A stretch of 64,000 bases of DNA, from contig NZ_CP100416.1 of assembly GCF_026017845.1 (NCBI RefSeq), positions 6,651,072-6,715,071 of the forward strand, in the 5' to 3' direction. Origin of the DNA: Amycolatopsis mediterranei. Lineage in GTDB: Bacteria > Actinomycetota > Actinomycetes > Mycobacteriales > Pseudonocardiaceae. Numbering within the stretch: the first letter of the stretch is position 1; the number at the start of each line of letters is the position of its first letter. Under the pieces are notes generated by a model. The model searched no databases. It had not been told where the DNA came from and saw only the letters and a list, made by a program, of their open reading frames with translations. Made by a program: the position numbers and the translations under genes. Positions 1 through 10,225 of the stretch are shown here, one piece after another.

Positions 1-2
1 TC

Positions 3-191
3 CTCGTGGTCAACCTCGTCGGTGCACTGGCGGTCGGGTTCACCCTCGTGGTGAACCTGACCCGCGGCGACCCGATCATCTCCATCGCCGCCTCGCTGCT
101 CATCGCCGCCGGGCTGTACTGGCTGTGGGTCCGGTCCGGACGTCCGCGCGGCATCCGCAACATCGCCGCCGAGGCCGAGCACGAGGAATGA
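3..191 (+). CDS. Membrane permease, C-terminal fragment (cut by window edge)
   Basis: The frame is open to the left edge, so only about 62 C-terminal residues are visible. They contain two hydrophobic stretches (VGALAVGFTLVVNL and IISIAASLLIAAGLYWLWV) separated by a short polar turn and followed by a charged tail ending EAEHEE. This is the usual end of a 12-TM APC-type amino-acid/polyamine permease, but that family is inferred from topology and style only; no substrate can be assigned. The next gene starts 90 bases downstream with its own ribosome binding site. Confidence 0.5.
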   Translation, partial: LVVNLVGALAVGFTLVVNLTRGDPIISIAASLLIAAGLYWLWVRSGRPRGIRNIAAEAEHEE

Positions 192-280
192 CGTGCCGGG
201 CGGAGTACGGGTACGCTCACCAGCGGTGTGCCGGGAAGCCTGGTCGGCGTCGTTGAACCCGTCGATGTCAGGAGCACGCC

Positions 281-1138
281 ATGCCGCAGGGAGCCGATCG
301 GACCGCACTCGGGCCGATGGTCATCGTCGCCGCCGACCAGCACGAACACTCGCCGCTGATCATCGACGACATCGCCCGCGAGATCCTGCCGCGCACCGGG
401 CGGCTGGTGATCGCGTGGCGGCCACTGCGGAAAGCCCTCTACTCGGCGACCGAGAAGAAGATGCCCGGCCTGTGGGCGAGCATGCTGTGCCGCAAACGGT
501 TCATCGACGACAAGCTCCTCGCCGCAGTCGAGAGGGGTGTCGGCGCGGTGGTCATCCTGGGCGCGGGCTTCGACACTCGCGCCTACCGCCTGTCGGCACT
601 CCACGGCATCCCGGTCTATGAGGTGGACTTGCCGGCGAACATCGCCCGCAAGGAGGCCGCGCTGCGGAAGGCGTTCGGGCGACTTCCCGAGTCGGTCACC
701 CTGGTGCCGGTCGACTTCGAAACCCAGGATCTCGCCGAAGAGCTCGCCGAGCACGGCTACCGGAGTGCGCAGCGGACGTTTTTCATCTGGGAAGCCGTGA
801 CCCAGTACCTGACCGAGACCGCGGTGCGGCGGACACTCGACGTCCTGTCCGCCGCACCACCCGGCAGCGGCCTCACGTTCACCTACATCCGGCAGGACTT
901 CCTCGACGGCACAACGTCCTACGGTGCCCAGGCCGCACACGACGAGTTCGTCGTCAAACGCCGGCTGTGGCATTTCGGGCTGCACCCCGGCGAGGTCGCA
1001 GCGTTCCTCGCCGGGTACGGCTGGCGCGAGGTCGAGCAGTGCGGCCCGGCCGAGTTCACCGACCGCTACCTTCGCCCCAGCGGCCGCGCGCTACCGGTGT
1101 CCGAAGTCGAACGGTCCGTCTACGCCGAGCGCCGCTGA
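281..1138 (+). CDS. Class I SAM-dependent methyltransferase (leucine carboxyl methyltransferase-like family)
   Basis: The 285-residue product has the hallmarks of the actinobacterial SAM-methyltransferase family related to leucine carboxyl methyltransferases (TIGR00027/PF04072 type). These are the glycine-rich SAM motif VVILGAGFDTRAYRL near residue 90, the acidic motif YEVDLP about 25 residues later, and a WEAVTQYL motif near residue 170. It should transfer a methyl group from SAM to an unidentified acceptor in the cytoplasm; members are often near secondary-metabolite genes but substrates are rarely known. An AGGAG sequence lies eight bases before the ATG. It is monocistronic here, and the DNA downstream is degraded. 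Confidence 0.85.
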   Translation: MPQGADRTALGPMVIVAADQHEHSPLIIDDIAREILPRTGRLVIAWRPLRKALYSATEKKMPGLWASMLCRKRFIDDKLLAAVERGVGAVVILGAGFDTRAYRLSALHGIPVYEVDLPANIARKEAALRKAFGRLPESVTLVPVDFETQDLAEELAEHGYRSAQRTFFIWEAVTQYLTETAVRRTLDVLSAAPPGSGLTFTYIRQDFLDGTTSYGAQAAHDEFVVKRRLWHFGLHPGEVAAFLAGYGWREVEQCGPAEFTDRYLRPSGRALPVSEVERSVYAERR

Positions 1139-1279
1139 CCTGGTTCAAGTACCGATGTCGCGCCGGTTGAAACCCGCAACGGCGACGAGGACCTGTGGGG
1201 TTCCACAAGCCGGTCCGCGCAGCTGACCTGCGGCGACAAGCGTGTTAGACGCATACCTCCGGCGCCGGCCCGGCACACC

Positions 1280-1418
1280 GACACGACCTGGCGGCAGTTC
1301 CTGCGTACACAGGCCTCGACGATGCTGGCCTGCGACTTCTTCCACGTCGACTGCGCGGTCACCCTCAAGCGGATCTACGTGTTCTTCGTGCTGGAGGTCG
1401 GCAGCCGCTACGTCGCAT
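1280..1418 (+). pseudogene. Integrase/transposase catalytic-core remnant
   Basis: One frame reads TTWRQFLRTQASTMLACDFF, then HVDCAVTLKRIYVFFVLEVG and SRYV. This is the beginning of the rve-type (retroviral integrase fold) catalytic core found in a common actinobacterial integrase/transposase family, where the first catalytic Asp lies in ACDFFHVD. The match starts and stops abruptly with no start codon, no second Asp or Glu, and no terminal repeats visible, so it is a dead fragment of roughly 46 codons. Confidence 0.6.
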
Positions 1419-1429
1419 ATGGGGGCCCA

Positions 1430-1700
1430 GCAGCCAACTGCCCGCGAAGCCCGGCGCGTCGTCGAAGTAGAACTCGCGGATCGCCTCCAGCACGTCGTCC
1501 GTGGTTGTGAAGCCGTCGCTGTCCCCCGTCGAGCCGGCGGAACACGTCCCGGGCGTCGCTTCCGGGCGGGAGCGTCCGGGCCGTGACCGAACTCTTCGGC
1601 CAGCCGATGGTCCGCCGCGACGAAGTCTGACCGCTCGACGAAGCCGTCACCGTCGGCATCGGAGGTCTGGAACCGCCGAGCCGGTTTCCGGTCGAGAAAC
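1430..1700 (-). pseudogene. EF-hand calcium-binding protein remnant
   Basis: Reading the minus strand, an EF-hand loop DADGDGFVERSDF followed by VAADHRLAEEFGHGP joins, through a frame change and loss of the middle of the protein, to a second EF-hand-like loop GDSDGFTTTDDVLEAIREF and the tail YFDDAPGFAGSWLLGP. Actinobacterial calerythrin-like proteins have four such hands in about 180 residues; here only the first and last survive. The frame shift and internal deletion make it a pseudogene. Confidence 0.55.
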
Positions 1701-3582
1701 GCCGGAACTCTCTTGGCCTTCCCCTCCGGAGCGCAGACTTGATCAGGACGCAGTACGACCGCGCCCTGGTATCGGCGCGCATGGATCTCGCACCCGTTCG
1801 TGCCGGCCGCGCTCGGACCGCGCCCGTCGCTGTCTACCGTCGGGGTCCGCGATGCGTCGCGGCGCAGCCGAGCTCAAGCGCGAACGCGGCCTCCGCGTGG
1901 TCAAATCGCCGATCGGAGCAAGTGTCGCGCACGAACCTCGGCAAGAACCGGCTGTCCGCGCTCGTCCTGTTCGGGATGGCGCCCGCGGTCACGAAATTGC
2001 CGCCCGACTTCGGCGCCGACTAGGCACGTCACCTCTCCCACCAAGTCGCTCCCAACTCGGCCCTGGTGCCGTTGCGGAGCTTGCCCTCCGGACCGAATCG
2101 CTCGAGTGGATCGTGGCGGACGTGCGGGCGGCGCTCCTGGCGCCGACGGTCGAGCTGGACCGGGTTGGTCAGCGGACCGTCGCGTACATCTTCGATCCAG
2201 CAGGTGCAAGTGCGCGACCGCGTTCGAGTCTCGGATCGTGCGCGGCTCATACCCGGCGGCAAATCCTCTTGCAGGTCCCGGGTCGACCGCGCCGGCCGTG
2301 GCCAGGGAACGCCTAGGCGCCCGGTGACGTCCATCCTCTTTCCCGACGGAGTCGGCGCCGACGGCGTCCTGGCGTGTCGGAGGCCGGCATGGCGGCATTC
2401 GCGGGGAATACGCGTGGACTGCGACGCCGGTGCTCCTCTGCCACGGCGACATCAGGGGTGACGCGCTGCGCGTTGAGGTTGCGGATGGTGCCTACCAGCC
2501 GGGCGACATCGGCGTCCGAGGCGGTCGCCATGGACGGCATCGACTTCACGAACGCCGACATCGCGTCGTCGTCGTCCAGTTGAAGCCGTACCGGCAGCGC
2601 TACCCGCGCGCAACTGAAGGCCCGGTTCGCCATGCCACATCCTCCGCTCGTCGGTCGACGAGCACGCGGGTACCCACCACTGTCCTCGGCGGAACGCGCC
2701 GGGGAATGTTTCACCTTGTGGTGTACGCCACGCTTCCGGCGGACGCTCGACCGAGTCGATCTGCGGCACTCCTCGGCCGGTCACGGTGAACATTCGGCCG
2801 AGGCACGCGAATTGCCGCGTCGGCGATTCGGCTGTGGTCCGGTGCACCGCACCCTGCTCACTGTGCATCACTGTGCCCGCGTCACCGGTCACTCGACATC
2901 GTGAACCAAGGCGATTCCGCGAGGAGTTCGCGCACTCAATCAAGAACAATATGCCGCCATCCGACTGAACTCCCGGATCGCACCGCGACCTGCACGAGTG
3001 GCATTCCGATCGAACCGGGGTTTCCCCGGAACCGGCTGTTAGTTTCGCTGATGACGACGGGACTTCCCTCATAGAGAACCTGACCGGCGACCGTCCCGTG
3101 CCAACGCGCCGCGGGATCATCCCGGCGACCTCCTGCCACCAAGGTCACACCCATGCCCGGGCCCAGCACAGACGCAGTTACGCCGTCCACCCGTCCTGAC
3201 GTTCGCGCCCGCCGTCGTCCATATTCCTCCGCTGCCGAGTGCCGACCACCAGAGCCGACCCGAACACTCGCAGCGCCGGCTGAGTGCCGCAATGCCCGAG
3301 CCGGGTGATTTCAGCATCCCGCCACACTGGCCAGATTCGGCAGGACGCCACAGCTGCGATGGGAGCAGGCTCGGCGGCCGGCACTGAGCGGCTTCACCCT
3401 GATTCGGCCAGGCCGGAGTGGCGAGCACGATAGGCGATCCGGGCCTACTACTGCGCCGCCCGGGGAGTGGTCGAACGAGGTCAGCCCGAGGCCCCGGAGT
3501 TCGGGCCGGAGACCGGGAGGGGAGCGGGTGCCCGGCCGGTTGGCCGGCGATCTTGCCGAACCGGTGCGCGGCGGGGCATCCG

Positions 3583-3727
3583 GGTCGTTGCCGCAGAAGA
3601 ACTCCTCGAGTGCCTGGTGGAACTCGGCGCGATCCAGCTCGCCGGAGCCGTCCAAGTCCAACGCGGCGAAGACCGCCGAAAAGTCCTCCGTGGACACGGC
3701 CCCCAGGCCGATGCCGGTGCCGCCCAC
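3583..3727 (-). pseudogene. C-terminal EF-hand fragment
   Basis: The minus strand encodes STEDFSAVFAALDLDGSG, ELDRAEFHQALEEFF and CGNDPDAP. This is one complete EF-hand (loop DLDGSGELDRAEF) with the acidic tail that ends calerythrin-like proteins. The reading frame continues into arginine-rich noise and upstream coding sequence is absent. It resembles the tail of the fragment near 1.45 kb but differs in sequence, so it derives from a second EF-hand gene or from a diverged copy. Confidence 0.5.
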
Positions 3728-3894
3728 CGGGGTGTTCTGGGAGGTGCCGCGACACCACGGTCCCGGCCGGATTCATGACCGCAGGGGCTTCAGCCGCCGC
3801 CGATTCCTTGTTTCGGCGGCGGCACACGTGTAGGAACGGATTCTCGAGCCCGGATCAGTCGTTCCGGCGCCGACCTCCGGTTCTGGGAGACGAC

Positions 3895-4299
3895 GTGCAG
3901 CCCGAATTCGTCAACAGCTCGCCCCACCACCCCGTTGTCGTGGCACACCAGGCACAGCGACGTGCCGATGTTCAACTCCGGATCGCCGACGCGATCACCG
4001 CGTTCGCCGGCTCCATGCCGTTCGTCTACATCCACGCCGTGCTGTTCACGGTCTGGATGGTCTTCATCGAGCCGGATCCGTGGCCCAAACTGACGCTGAT
4101 CGTTTCCCTCGAAGCGATCTTCCTCTCGACGTTCGTCATGGTCGGGCAGAACCGTCAGGCCGCGTTCCAGCAGGCCAAGGCCGACCACGATTTCACCGAA
4201 CAGGAGCAAGAACTCAAGACCAACACACAACTGACCCGGGAGATCCATGTCCTCACCACCGAGTTGCACCGGCGTCTGGTCGAGGACGCCGGCCGATGA
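3895..4299 (+). CDS. DUF1003 membrane protein
   Basis: The 134-residue product has two transmembrane helices (about residues 40-58 and 68-88, around MPFVYIHAVLFTVWMVFIE and LTLIVSLEAIFLSTFVMV) followed by the conserved QNRQAAFQQAKADHDF segment and a C-terminal coiled coil (EQEQELKTNTQLTREIH). This is the DUF1003 layout; the function of the family is unknown. The GTG start is chosen because GGGAGA lies just upstream and the family's length is reached from there; the open frame extends further up without similarity. It is convergent with the decayed regulator that ends two bases away. Confidence 0.75.
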   Translation: MQPEFVNSSPHHPVVVAHQAQRRADVQLRIADAITAFAGSMPFVYIHAVLFTVWMVFIEPDPWPKLTLIVSLEAIFLSTFVMVGQNRQAAFQQAKADHDFTEQEQELKTNTQLTREIHVLTTELHRRLVEDAGR

Positions 4300-4300
4300 C

Positions 4301-5140
4301 CTACAGCAGCAGCTCGGCGGCGAGCAGCGCGACCTCGACCGCCAACCGGTTGTCGGCGATTGAACCACCGAGCAGGTCCTCGGCCTTGCGGACGCGGTAG
4401 TGCACGGTGTTCTTGTGCAGGTGCGGCCGCGCCGCGGCCTGCGTGTAGCTGCCCCGAGCTCGAGGAACACGTGCAGGGTGTCACACAGCTGCCTGGTCGC
4501 GGTCTCGTCGCCGATGAGCCCGGGCAGGATCCGGTCCACCCAGCGCCGGAGGTCCTCCTTGTCCCGGGTGAGCAGCGCGGCAACCGCGACGGCATCGAAC
4601 AACACGACGGTCCCGACGTGGACGCCGCCCGTTTCGGCGATCGCGCGGGCCCGCTGGGCCTCGCGTAGCGTGCCGCGGAAACCGGCCGGCCCGGGGGCGG
4701 GGGCCGCCCAGGGCGATCCGCAGCGGGCCCTCGACCTGTGTCCGAAGCTGATCGCGATCGATCTCGAAGCGGCTGTGGTGGGTGAGCCACGCCCACAGCG
4801 TCCGGTCGTCGTCGAGCATGGTCAGCGGTGTTCCGCGGCCGGAAACCTCGGCCAGCAGGCGCGCGCCGGCCTGCAGCGCGGCCGGATGTCCGGGGGCAGC
4901 CACACCACGGCCGCCTGGTGCCACCCGCCCAGCGACCAGCCGAGCAGCGACTCGGCGGCGTCCTCGCCGAGACCTTCGGACTCGAGCACGAGCCGGATCT
5001 GGGCCGCGCGGGCGGCGCCGGTGCGGCTGTTCCACCGGCGACGCTCGGTCTCGTAGATGTCGATCAGGCCTTCGATGACCAGATCGATGTAGTTGCCGAC
5101 CCGCTCGGACAGGTCCGCGATCGCGGCCAGCGCGACCGCG
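4301..5140 (-). pseudogene. PucR-type transcriptional regulator, frameshifted and lacking its 5' end
   Basis: Reading all minus frames together recovers a PucR/CdaR-like regulator. A helical segment (IADLSERVGNYIDLVIEGL), a central GGDEF-like domain (RTLWAWLTHHSRFEIDRDQL, then REAQRARAIAETGGVHV) and the C-terminal HTH_30 domain (TQAAARPHLHKNTVHYRVRK, ending AVEVALLAAELLL) are all visible. The coding frame changes at least three times, around 4.46, 4.70 and 4.88 kb. The 5' end is missing: the remaining part is joined in frame to the first codons of a molybdenum-hydroxylase large subunit near 5.14 kb. It cannot make a functional regulator. Confidence 0.75.
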
Positions 5141-5310
5141 GTGTCGACGCCGGTGATGCGACCGAGTCCGACGCTGCTGCCGACGACGACCGCGTACACG
5201 ACCCCTTCGGGCGTGTGGTCGGCGGCGTAGTCCGCGCGTCCGGTCACCTTCAGCCGTCCGTCCACTCGCGACAGCGGCGCGCCGACGGCGGTCTGGGGCT
5301 GCGGGCTCAT
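5140..5310 (-). pseudogene. Xanthine dehydrogenase-family molybdopterin subunit, N-terminal stub
   Basis: The ATG overlaps the stop of the upstream FAD subunit (ATGA), as in intact operons. The first residues, with PLSRVDGRLKVTGRADYAAD and then GRITGVDT, are the conserved N-terminus of xanthine dehydrogenase-family large subunits. After about 55 codons similarity stops and the frame runs into the PucR-type remnant. The molybdopterin- and substrate-binding domains, roughly 650 residues, are lost, so the hydroxylase cannot be assembled. Confidence 0.75.
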
Positions 5311-6278
5311 GCGGCTCCTCCCACGCCGCGCAGCTGGCGTTCGACGGTGCGTTTCAGCAGTTCGACCTTGAAGCCGTTGTGCGCCAACGGCTGGGCGCCG
5401 TCCGCCGCCCGCGCGGCGGCGTCGGACCACAGCTGCTCGGACGGCTGCTTGCCGAGCAGAAAATGCTCTACAATGGACAGTTTCCACGGCACGGTGCCCA
5501 CTCCTCCGGCGGCGACCTTCGCCTCGCGGACCACGCCGCCACGCACGTTCAGGGCGACGGCGGCGGACGTCAGGGCGAATTCGTAGGACTGCCGGTCGCG
5601 GACTTTCAGGTACCCGGATTTCAGCGTCCGTGGGTACGCCGGCACCTCCACGGCCGTGATCAGCTCACCCGGCCGGAGGGCCTGTTCGCGGTCCGGGGTG
5701 GTTCCGGGCCGCAGCAGGAAGTCGGTGAACGGCAGGGTGCGCGACCCGGTCGGCCCCAGCAGGTGCACGGTGACCTCCAGCGCCGTGCACGCCACGGCGA
5801 GGTCGGAGGGATGGGTGGCCACGCACTGCTCGGAGCCGCCGAGGATCGCGTGAGCGCGGTTGTAGCCCCCCAGCGCGGCACAGCCCGAACCCGGCGAGCG
5901 CTTGTTGCAGGCGGCGGTCACGTCGCGGAAGTACGTGCAGCGCGTGCGTTGCATGATGTTCCCGCCGAGGGTCGCCATGTTCCGCAGCTGGGCGGACGCA
6001 CTCAGCTCCAGGGCCTGCGAAATGACCGGGTGGACCGCGGGGTGGGCGGCCGCCTGGGACATGCTCACCAGCGCGCCGAGCCGCAGCCCGCCGGTCTTGG
6101 TGACGGTGATCTCGCGCAGCGGCAAGGCGGTGATGTCGACGAGGGCGTCGGGCCGTTCGACGGTCTCGCGCATCAGGTCGACGAGCGTCGTGCCTCCGGC
6201 GATGTAGCGACCACCGCGCTGCCCGGCGTCGAGCGCGTCACGGGTGTTCGCGGCCTTCGTGAAGGAAAACGGGTGCAT
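5307..6278 (-). CDS. FAD-binding subunit of a xanthine dehydrogenase-family Mo hydroxylase (orphaned)
   Basis: The 323-residue product is a full-length medium (FAD) subunit. It has the FAD-binding motif YIAGGTTLVDLMRE near residue 28, the second FAD motif ATLGGNIMQRTRC near residue 100 with a cysteine-containing insert (C-x-YF, then CNKRSPGSGC) as in aldehyde oxidoreductases of the YagTSR type, and the C-terminal CODH_FADC domain (YEFALTSAAVALNV). In intact enzymes it passes electrons between the 2Fe-2S subunit and FAD. Both partners are destroyed here, so although this frame is open the complex is probably not made. Stop and start overlap with the stub downstream. Confidence 0.85.
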   Translation of the reverse strand: MHPFSFTKAANTRDALDAGQRGGRYIAGGTTLVDLMRETVERPDALVDITALPLREITVTKTGGLRLGALVSMSQAAAHPAVHPVISQALELSASAQLRNMATLGGNIMQRTRCTYFRDVTAACNKRSPGSGCAALGGYNRAHAILGGSEQCVATHPSDLAVACTALEVTVHLLGPTGSRTLPFTDFLLRPGTTPDREQALRPGELITAVEVPAYPRTLKSGYLKVRDRQSYEFALTSAAVALNVRGGVVREAKVAAGGVGTVPWKLSIVEHFLLGKQPSEQLWSDAAARAADGAQPLAHNGFKVELLKRTVERQLRGVGGAA

Positions 6279-6284
6279 CGCCCC

Positions 6285-6696
6285 TCACTTCCGGCCGGCG
6301 GTCTGCTCGACCGCGCGCACGATCTTGACGTAGCACCCGCAGCGGCAGATGTTGCCGCTCATCCACTCCCGGATCTCCTCCGGCGAGCCGGTGTGGCCCT
6401 CGCGAAGGCAGCCGACGCCGGACATGATCTGGCCGGGAGTGCAGTAGCCGCACTGGAAGGCGTCCTGGTCGATGAACGCCTGTTGCAGCGGGTGCAGCTT
6501 CTCCCCGGCGGACAATCCCTCGATGGTCGTGACCTCGGCGCCCTCCAGCCGCACCGCCAGGGTGAGGCAGGCGTTGACGCGCTGCCCGCCGACCAGGACC
6601 GTGCACGCCCCGCAGGCACCGGCGTCGCAAGGCGGTCGCCGCCATGAACGTGCGCCGGGAAAGCTCGGCTGGAGACTCGAGGAGTTCGGCGGACAT
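6285..6696 (-). pseudogene. 2Fe-2S subunit of the Mo hydroxylase, internally deleted
   Basis: The start gives a twin-arginine leader of the YagT type (AELSRRTFMAA). Directly after it the frame changes and the sequence jumps to CDAGACGACTVLVGGQRVN, the first 2Fe-2S cluster site. About 60 residues of the plant-ferredoxin-like fold between leader and cluster are missing. The rest is well preserved, including the second cluster motif CGYCTPGQ and the distal GNICRCGCY. The deletion plus frame shift inactivates it. A downstream in-frame start would give only the cluster-binding half. Confidence 0.75.
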
Positions 6697-6833
6697 ACCT
6701 GCTCTCTCGGTTCGGCGACGGCTCCGGCGGAAATCGGACGATTCACCCAGGTTGGCAGCGTGATCAGCCTCGGTGGCAGGACCTGCTGTGCCGGGGCACA
6801 CCAGGGCCTGGCACCTCCGCGGCGACGCTGCGA

Positions 6834-7219
6834 CTATGAAGAGCTGGGCCGCGGCACGACCTTGAGGGTCGCGGACCGTGCGGCCGGGCTGGTGATGGAC
6901 CGCACCGGGCTCGAGTAGCGCCGGTACTTGGCGCGGTAGGCCGCGTCGATGCGGTCGTTCACCTCCTCGTCGTCGATATCCACAAAGGACACGTCGTATT
7001 CAGCGCCGCCGGCGCGGATGCGGCCTTCGTGGCGGGTCCGGGTGCCGCGGAACCACGCGGCCGACGGTCCCCGGACGGAACGGACGTAGAAGTCGTCGTC
7101 GAGGCGGACACCCCAGATGACGCGGTAGGACCGGGCGGTGCCGTCTTCCCGCAGCGAGGTGATCTCGACCTCGTCCGGACGGTCGAGCGCGGTGAGGTCG
7201 AAGGTGGTCATGATTTCCC

Positions 7220-7223
<4 letters not shown>
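6834..7223 (-). CDS. DUF2255 family protein
   Basis: The 129-residue product carries the DUF2255 pattern: EVEITSLREDGTARSYRVIW, then DDFYVRSVRGPSAAWFRG, and the acidic segment DVSFVDIDDEEVNDRIDAAYRAKY. The domain looks like a small split-barrel fold and is often found beside oxidoreductases; its activity is unknown. The ATG overlaps the stop of the upstream aldo/keto reductase by four bases (ATGA), so translation is probably coupled. A second in-frame ATG four codons later has AGGGAAA in front and could be used instead. Confidence 0.75.
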
Positions 7224-8197
<974 letters not shown>

Positions 8198-8211
8198 CGT
8201 GGTACCTCCCT

Positions 8212-9246
8212 TCACGGCTGGACGAGGACTTTGAGCGCTTCGCGGTCTGCCATCGCGCGGTAGCCGTCCGGCACCTCGTCGAGGCCGATCGTGCGGTCGA
8301 ACACGCGACCCGGCTCGAACTTGCCCTCGAGCACGTCGGGCAGCAGCTCCTCGATGTACGCGCGGGCCGGCGCCACCCCACCGGTGACGGTGATGTTGCG
8401 CAGGATGGTGTCCATCCCGAACGGGATTTCGGTGTACTGCGCGACGCCGAGCCGGCTCACCGCACCGCCGTCGCGGACCACACCCAGCGCGGTGTGCATC
8501 GACTGCTCCGTGCCGACGCACTCGACGACCGTCTGGGTCCCGTCGCCGCCGGTCAGCTCGCGGACCTTGGTGACGCCTTCTTCACCCCGCTCGGCGACGA
8601 CGTCGGTGGCGCCGAACTCGCGCCCGAGGTCCGTGCGGTCGGTGTGGCGGCCCATCAGGATGATCTGCTCGGCCCCGAGCCGCCGCGCGGCCAGCACCGC
8701 GGACAGCCCGACCGCGCCGTCGCCGATCACGGTCACCGACGAACCCGGCTTCACCCCGCCGGTGACGACGCCGTGGTGCCCGGTGCAGAACACGTCCGAC
8801 AGCGTCAGCAGCGACGGGAACAGCGCGGAGTCCTCGCCTACCGGCAGCTTGACGAGGGTGCCATCGGCGAAGGGCACTCGCACGGCCTCGCCCTGTCCGC
8901 CGTCCACCCCGTTGAGGCCCCACTGGCCGCCGTGGCGGCACGAGGGCTGCAGCCCGGCCCGGCAGAAGTCACAGGTGTTGTCCGCCCAGACGAACGGCGC
9001 CACCACGACGTCACCGGTCCTGAACCCGGTTACTTCGGCGCCGGTTTCCTCGACCACGCCGAGGAACTCGTGTCCCATCCGCCGGCCGTGCTCGGAGGCG
9101 GGCATCGCCCCGTAAGGCCACAGGTCGCTGCCGCAGATACACGAACGCAGCACGCGCACCACGGCGTCACTCGGTCGGTCGATCTTCGGGTCGGGCACGT
9201 GCTCCACGCGCACGTCGCCGGCCCCGTACATCACAGTCGCTCGCAT
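8212..9246 (-). CDS. Zinc-dependent alcohol dehydrogenase family protein
   Basis: The 344-residue medium-chain dehydrogenase has the catalytic zinc ligands Cys in SCICGSDLWPYG (about residue 36) and GHE in RMGHEFLGVVEE, a partial structural-zinc lobe (CDFCRAGLQPSC, lacking one of the usual four cysteines) and the NAD(P)-binding GDGAVGLSAVLAARRLGA motif near residue 175. It oxidises or reduces an unidentified alcohol/aldehyde. The second of two nearby ATGs is preferred because AGGAAG lies six bases before it. It heads the operon with the aldo/keto reductase and is divergent from an SDR gene across about 120 bases that must hold both promoters. Confidence 0.88.
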   Translation of the reverse strand: MRATVMYGAGDVRVEHVPDPKIDRPSDAVVRVLRSCICGSDLWPYGAMPASEHGRRMGHEFLGVVEETGAEVTGFRTGDVVVAPFVWADNTCDFCRAGLQPSCRHGGQWGLNGVDGGQGEAVRVPFADGTLVKLPVGEDSALFPSLLTLSDVFCTGHHGVVTGGVKPGSSVTVIGDGAVGLSAVLAARRLGAEQIILMGRHTDRTDLGREFGATDVVAERGEEGVTKVRELTGGDGTQTVVECVGTEQSMHTALGVVRDGGAVSRLGVAQYTEIPFGMDTILRNITVTGGVAPARAYIEELLPDVLEGKFEPGRVFDRTIGLDEVPDGYRAMADREALKVLVQP

Positions 9247-9367
9247 CGGCATCTTCCTGTCGTCGGTCTCGGTCACCTCCCACGAAACCCGCTCCGCCGC
9301 GGGCGCGGGAGGGACGGGCGTTCGGGGTAATGACAGTGCCCCCCACGATCGGGCGGCCACCTCTACC

Positions 9368-10225
9368 GTGGCCGTTGTGGACAGTGGAGTGAAGTCGCCC
9401 ACGTGGCTGATCACCGGATGTTCGAGTGGCCTCGGCCGGGCGCTGACCCAGGCAGTGCTCGCCCGCGGCTGGAAGGCGGTCGTCACGGCCCGGAAACCGG
9501 AGTCGATCGCCGACCTCGTGGCGCCGTACCCCGAGACCGGTCTCGCGCTCGCCTTGGACGTCACCGAGCCGGCCCGGGTCGCCGAAGCCGTCCAGGCGGC
9601 AGAGGACCGCTTCGGCCAGGTGGACGTGCTCGTCAACAATGCCGGACACGGGTACCGCGCCGCCGTCGAGGAAGGCGAGGAGGACGAGGTCGCGGAGCTG
9701 TTCGCGACCAACTTCTTCGGACCGGTCGCCCTGATCAAAGCGGTCCTGCCGGGCATGCGTGCCCGGCGCGCGGGTGCGGTGGTGAACGTGTCTTCGATCG
9801 CGGGCCGGCTGGCCGCGCCGGGGTCCGGGTACTACTCGGCGACCAAGTTCGCCCTGGAGGGGATGTCCGACGCCCTGCGCAAGGAAGTCACCCCGTTGGG
9901 GATCAAGGTCATCGTGGTGGACCCGGGCGCCTTCCGGACCGGCTTCGCCGGCCGGTCGCTGCAGCAGGCGGGTCAAGCCATCGCCGACTACGCCGAGACC
10001 GCCGGGCGCCGCCGCAAGGAGAACGACAGCTCGCACGGCCACCAGCCGGGCGACCCGGCACGGGGAGCCGAGGCGATCGTCACCGCGGTGGAATCGGACA
10101 AACCTCCGTTCCGGCTCCTCCTGGGCAGCGACGCCGTCAAGACCGTGCGCGCGGAGCTCGAAGGCCAGCTCGCCGAGGTGAACGACTGGGCCGACCTCAG
10201 CGTGACGACCGACTTCCCGAGCTGA
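9368..10225 (+). CDS. Short-chain dehydrogenase/reductase
   Basis: The 285-residue classical SDR shows the cofactor motif TGCSSGLG near residue 16, the NNAG motif, the catalytic Ser in VVNVSSIAG and the YSATK active-site motif near residue 157. Asp and Arg placement after the Rossmann motif (VVTARKPE) favours NADP(H). Three close GTG codons (9368, 9377, 9389) could start it; none has a clear ribosome binding site. Its 3' end overlaps the truncated XRE regulator on the other strand by 29 bases, which is a consequence of that gene's truncation. Confidence 0.85.
   Translation: MAVVDSGVKSPTWLITGCSSGLGRALTQAVLARGWKAVVTARKPESIADLVAPYPETGLALALDVTEPARVAEAVQAAEDRFGQVDVLVNNAGHGYRAAVEEGEEDEVAELFATNFFGPVALIKAVLPGMRARRAGAVVNVSSIAGRLAAPGSGYYSATKFALEGMSDALRKEVTPLGIKVIVVDPGAFRTGFAGRSLQQAGQAIADYAETAGRRRKENDSSHGHQPGDPARGAEAIVTAVESDKPPFRLLLGSDAVKTVRAELEGQLAEVNDWADLSVTTDFPS

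Larger units (their letters stand above)
1139..3894. other. Gene-poor, degraded intergenic region with scattered gene remnants
   Basis: No intact gene can be supported in this 2.7 kb. Open frames on both strands are short, arginine-rich shadows. Three recognisable remnants are listed separately: an integrase fragment near 1.3 kb and EF-hand fragments near 1.6 and 3.6 kb. A weaker protein-like stretch lies on the minus strand around 2.46-2.57 kb (MPSMATASDADVARLV), perhaps the end of a c-type cytochrome-like or similar small protein, but it cannot be assigned. The mixture of unrelated fragments suggests repeated insertion and deletion. Confidence 0.6.
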
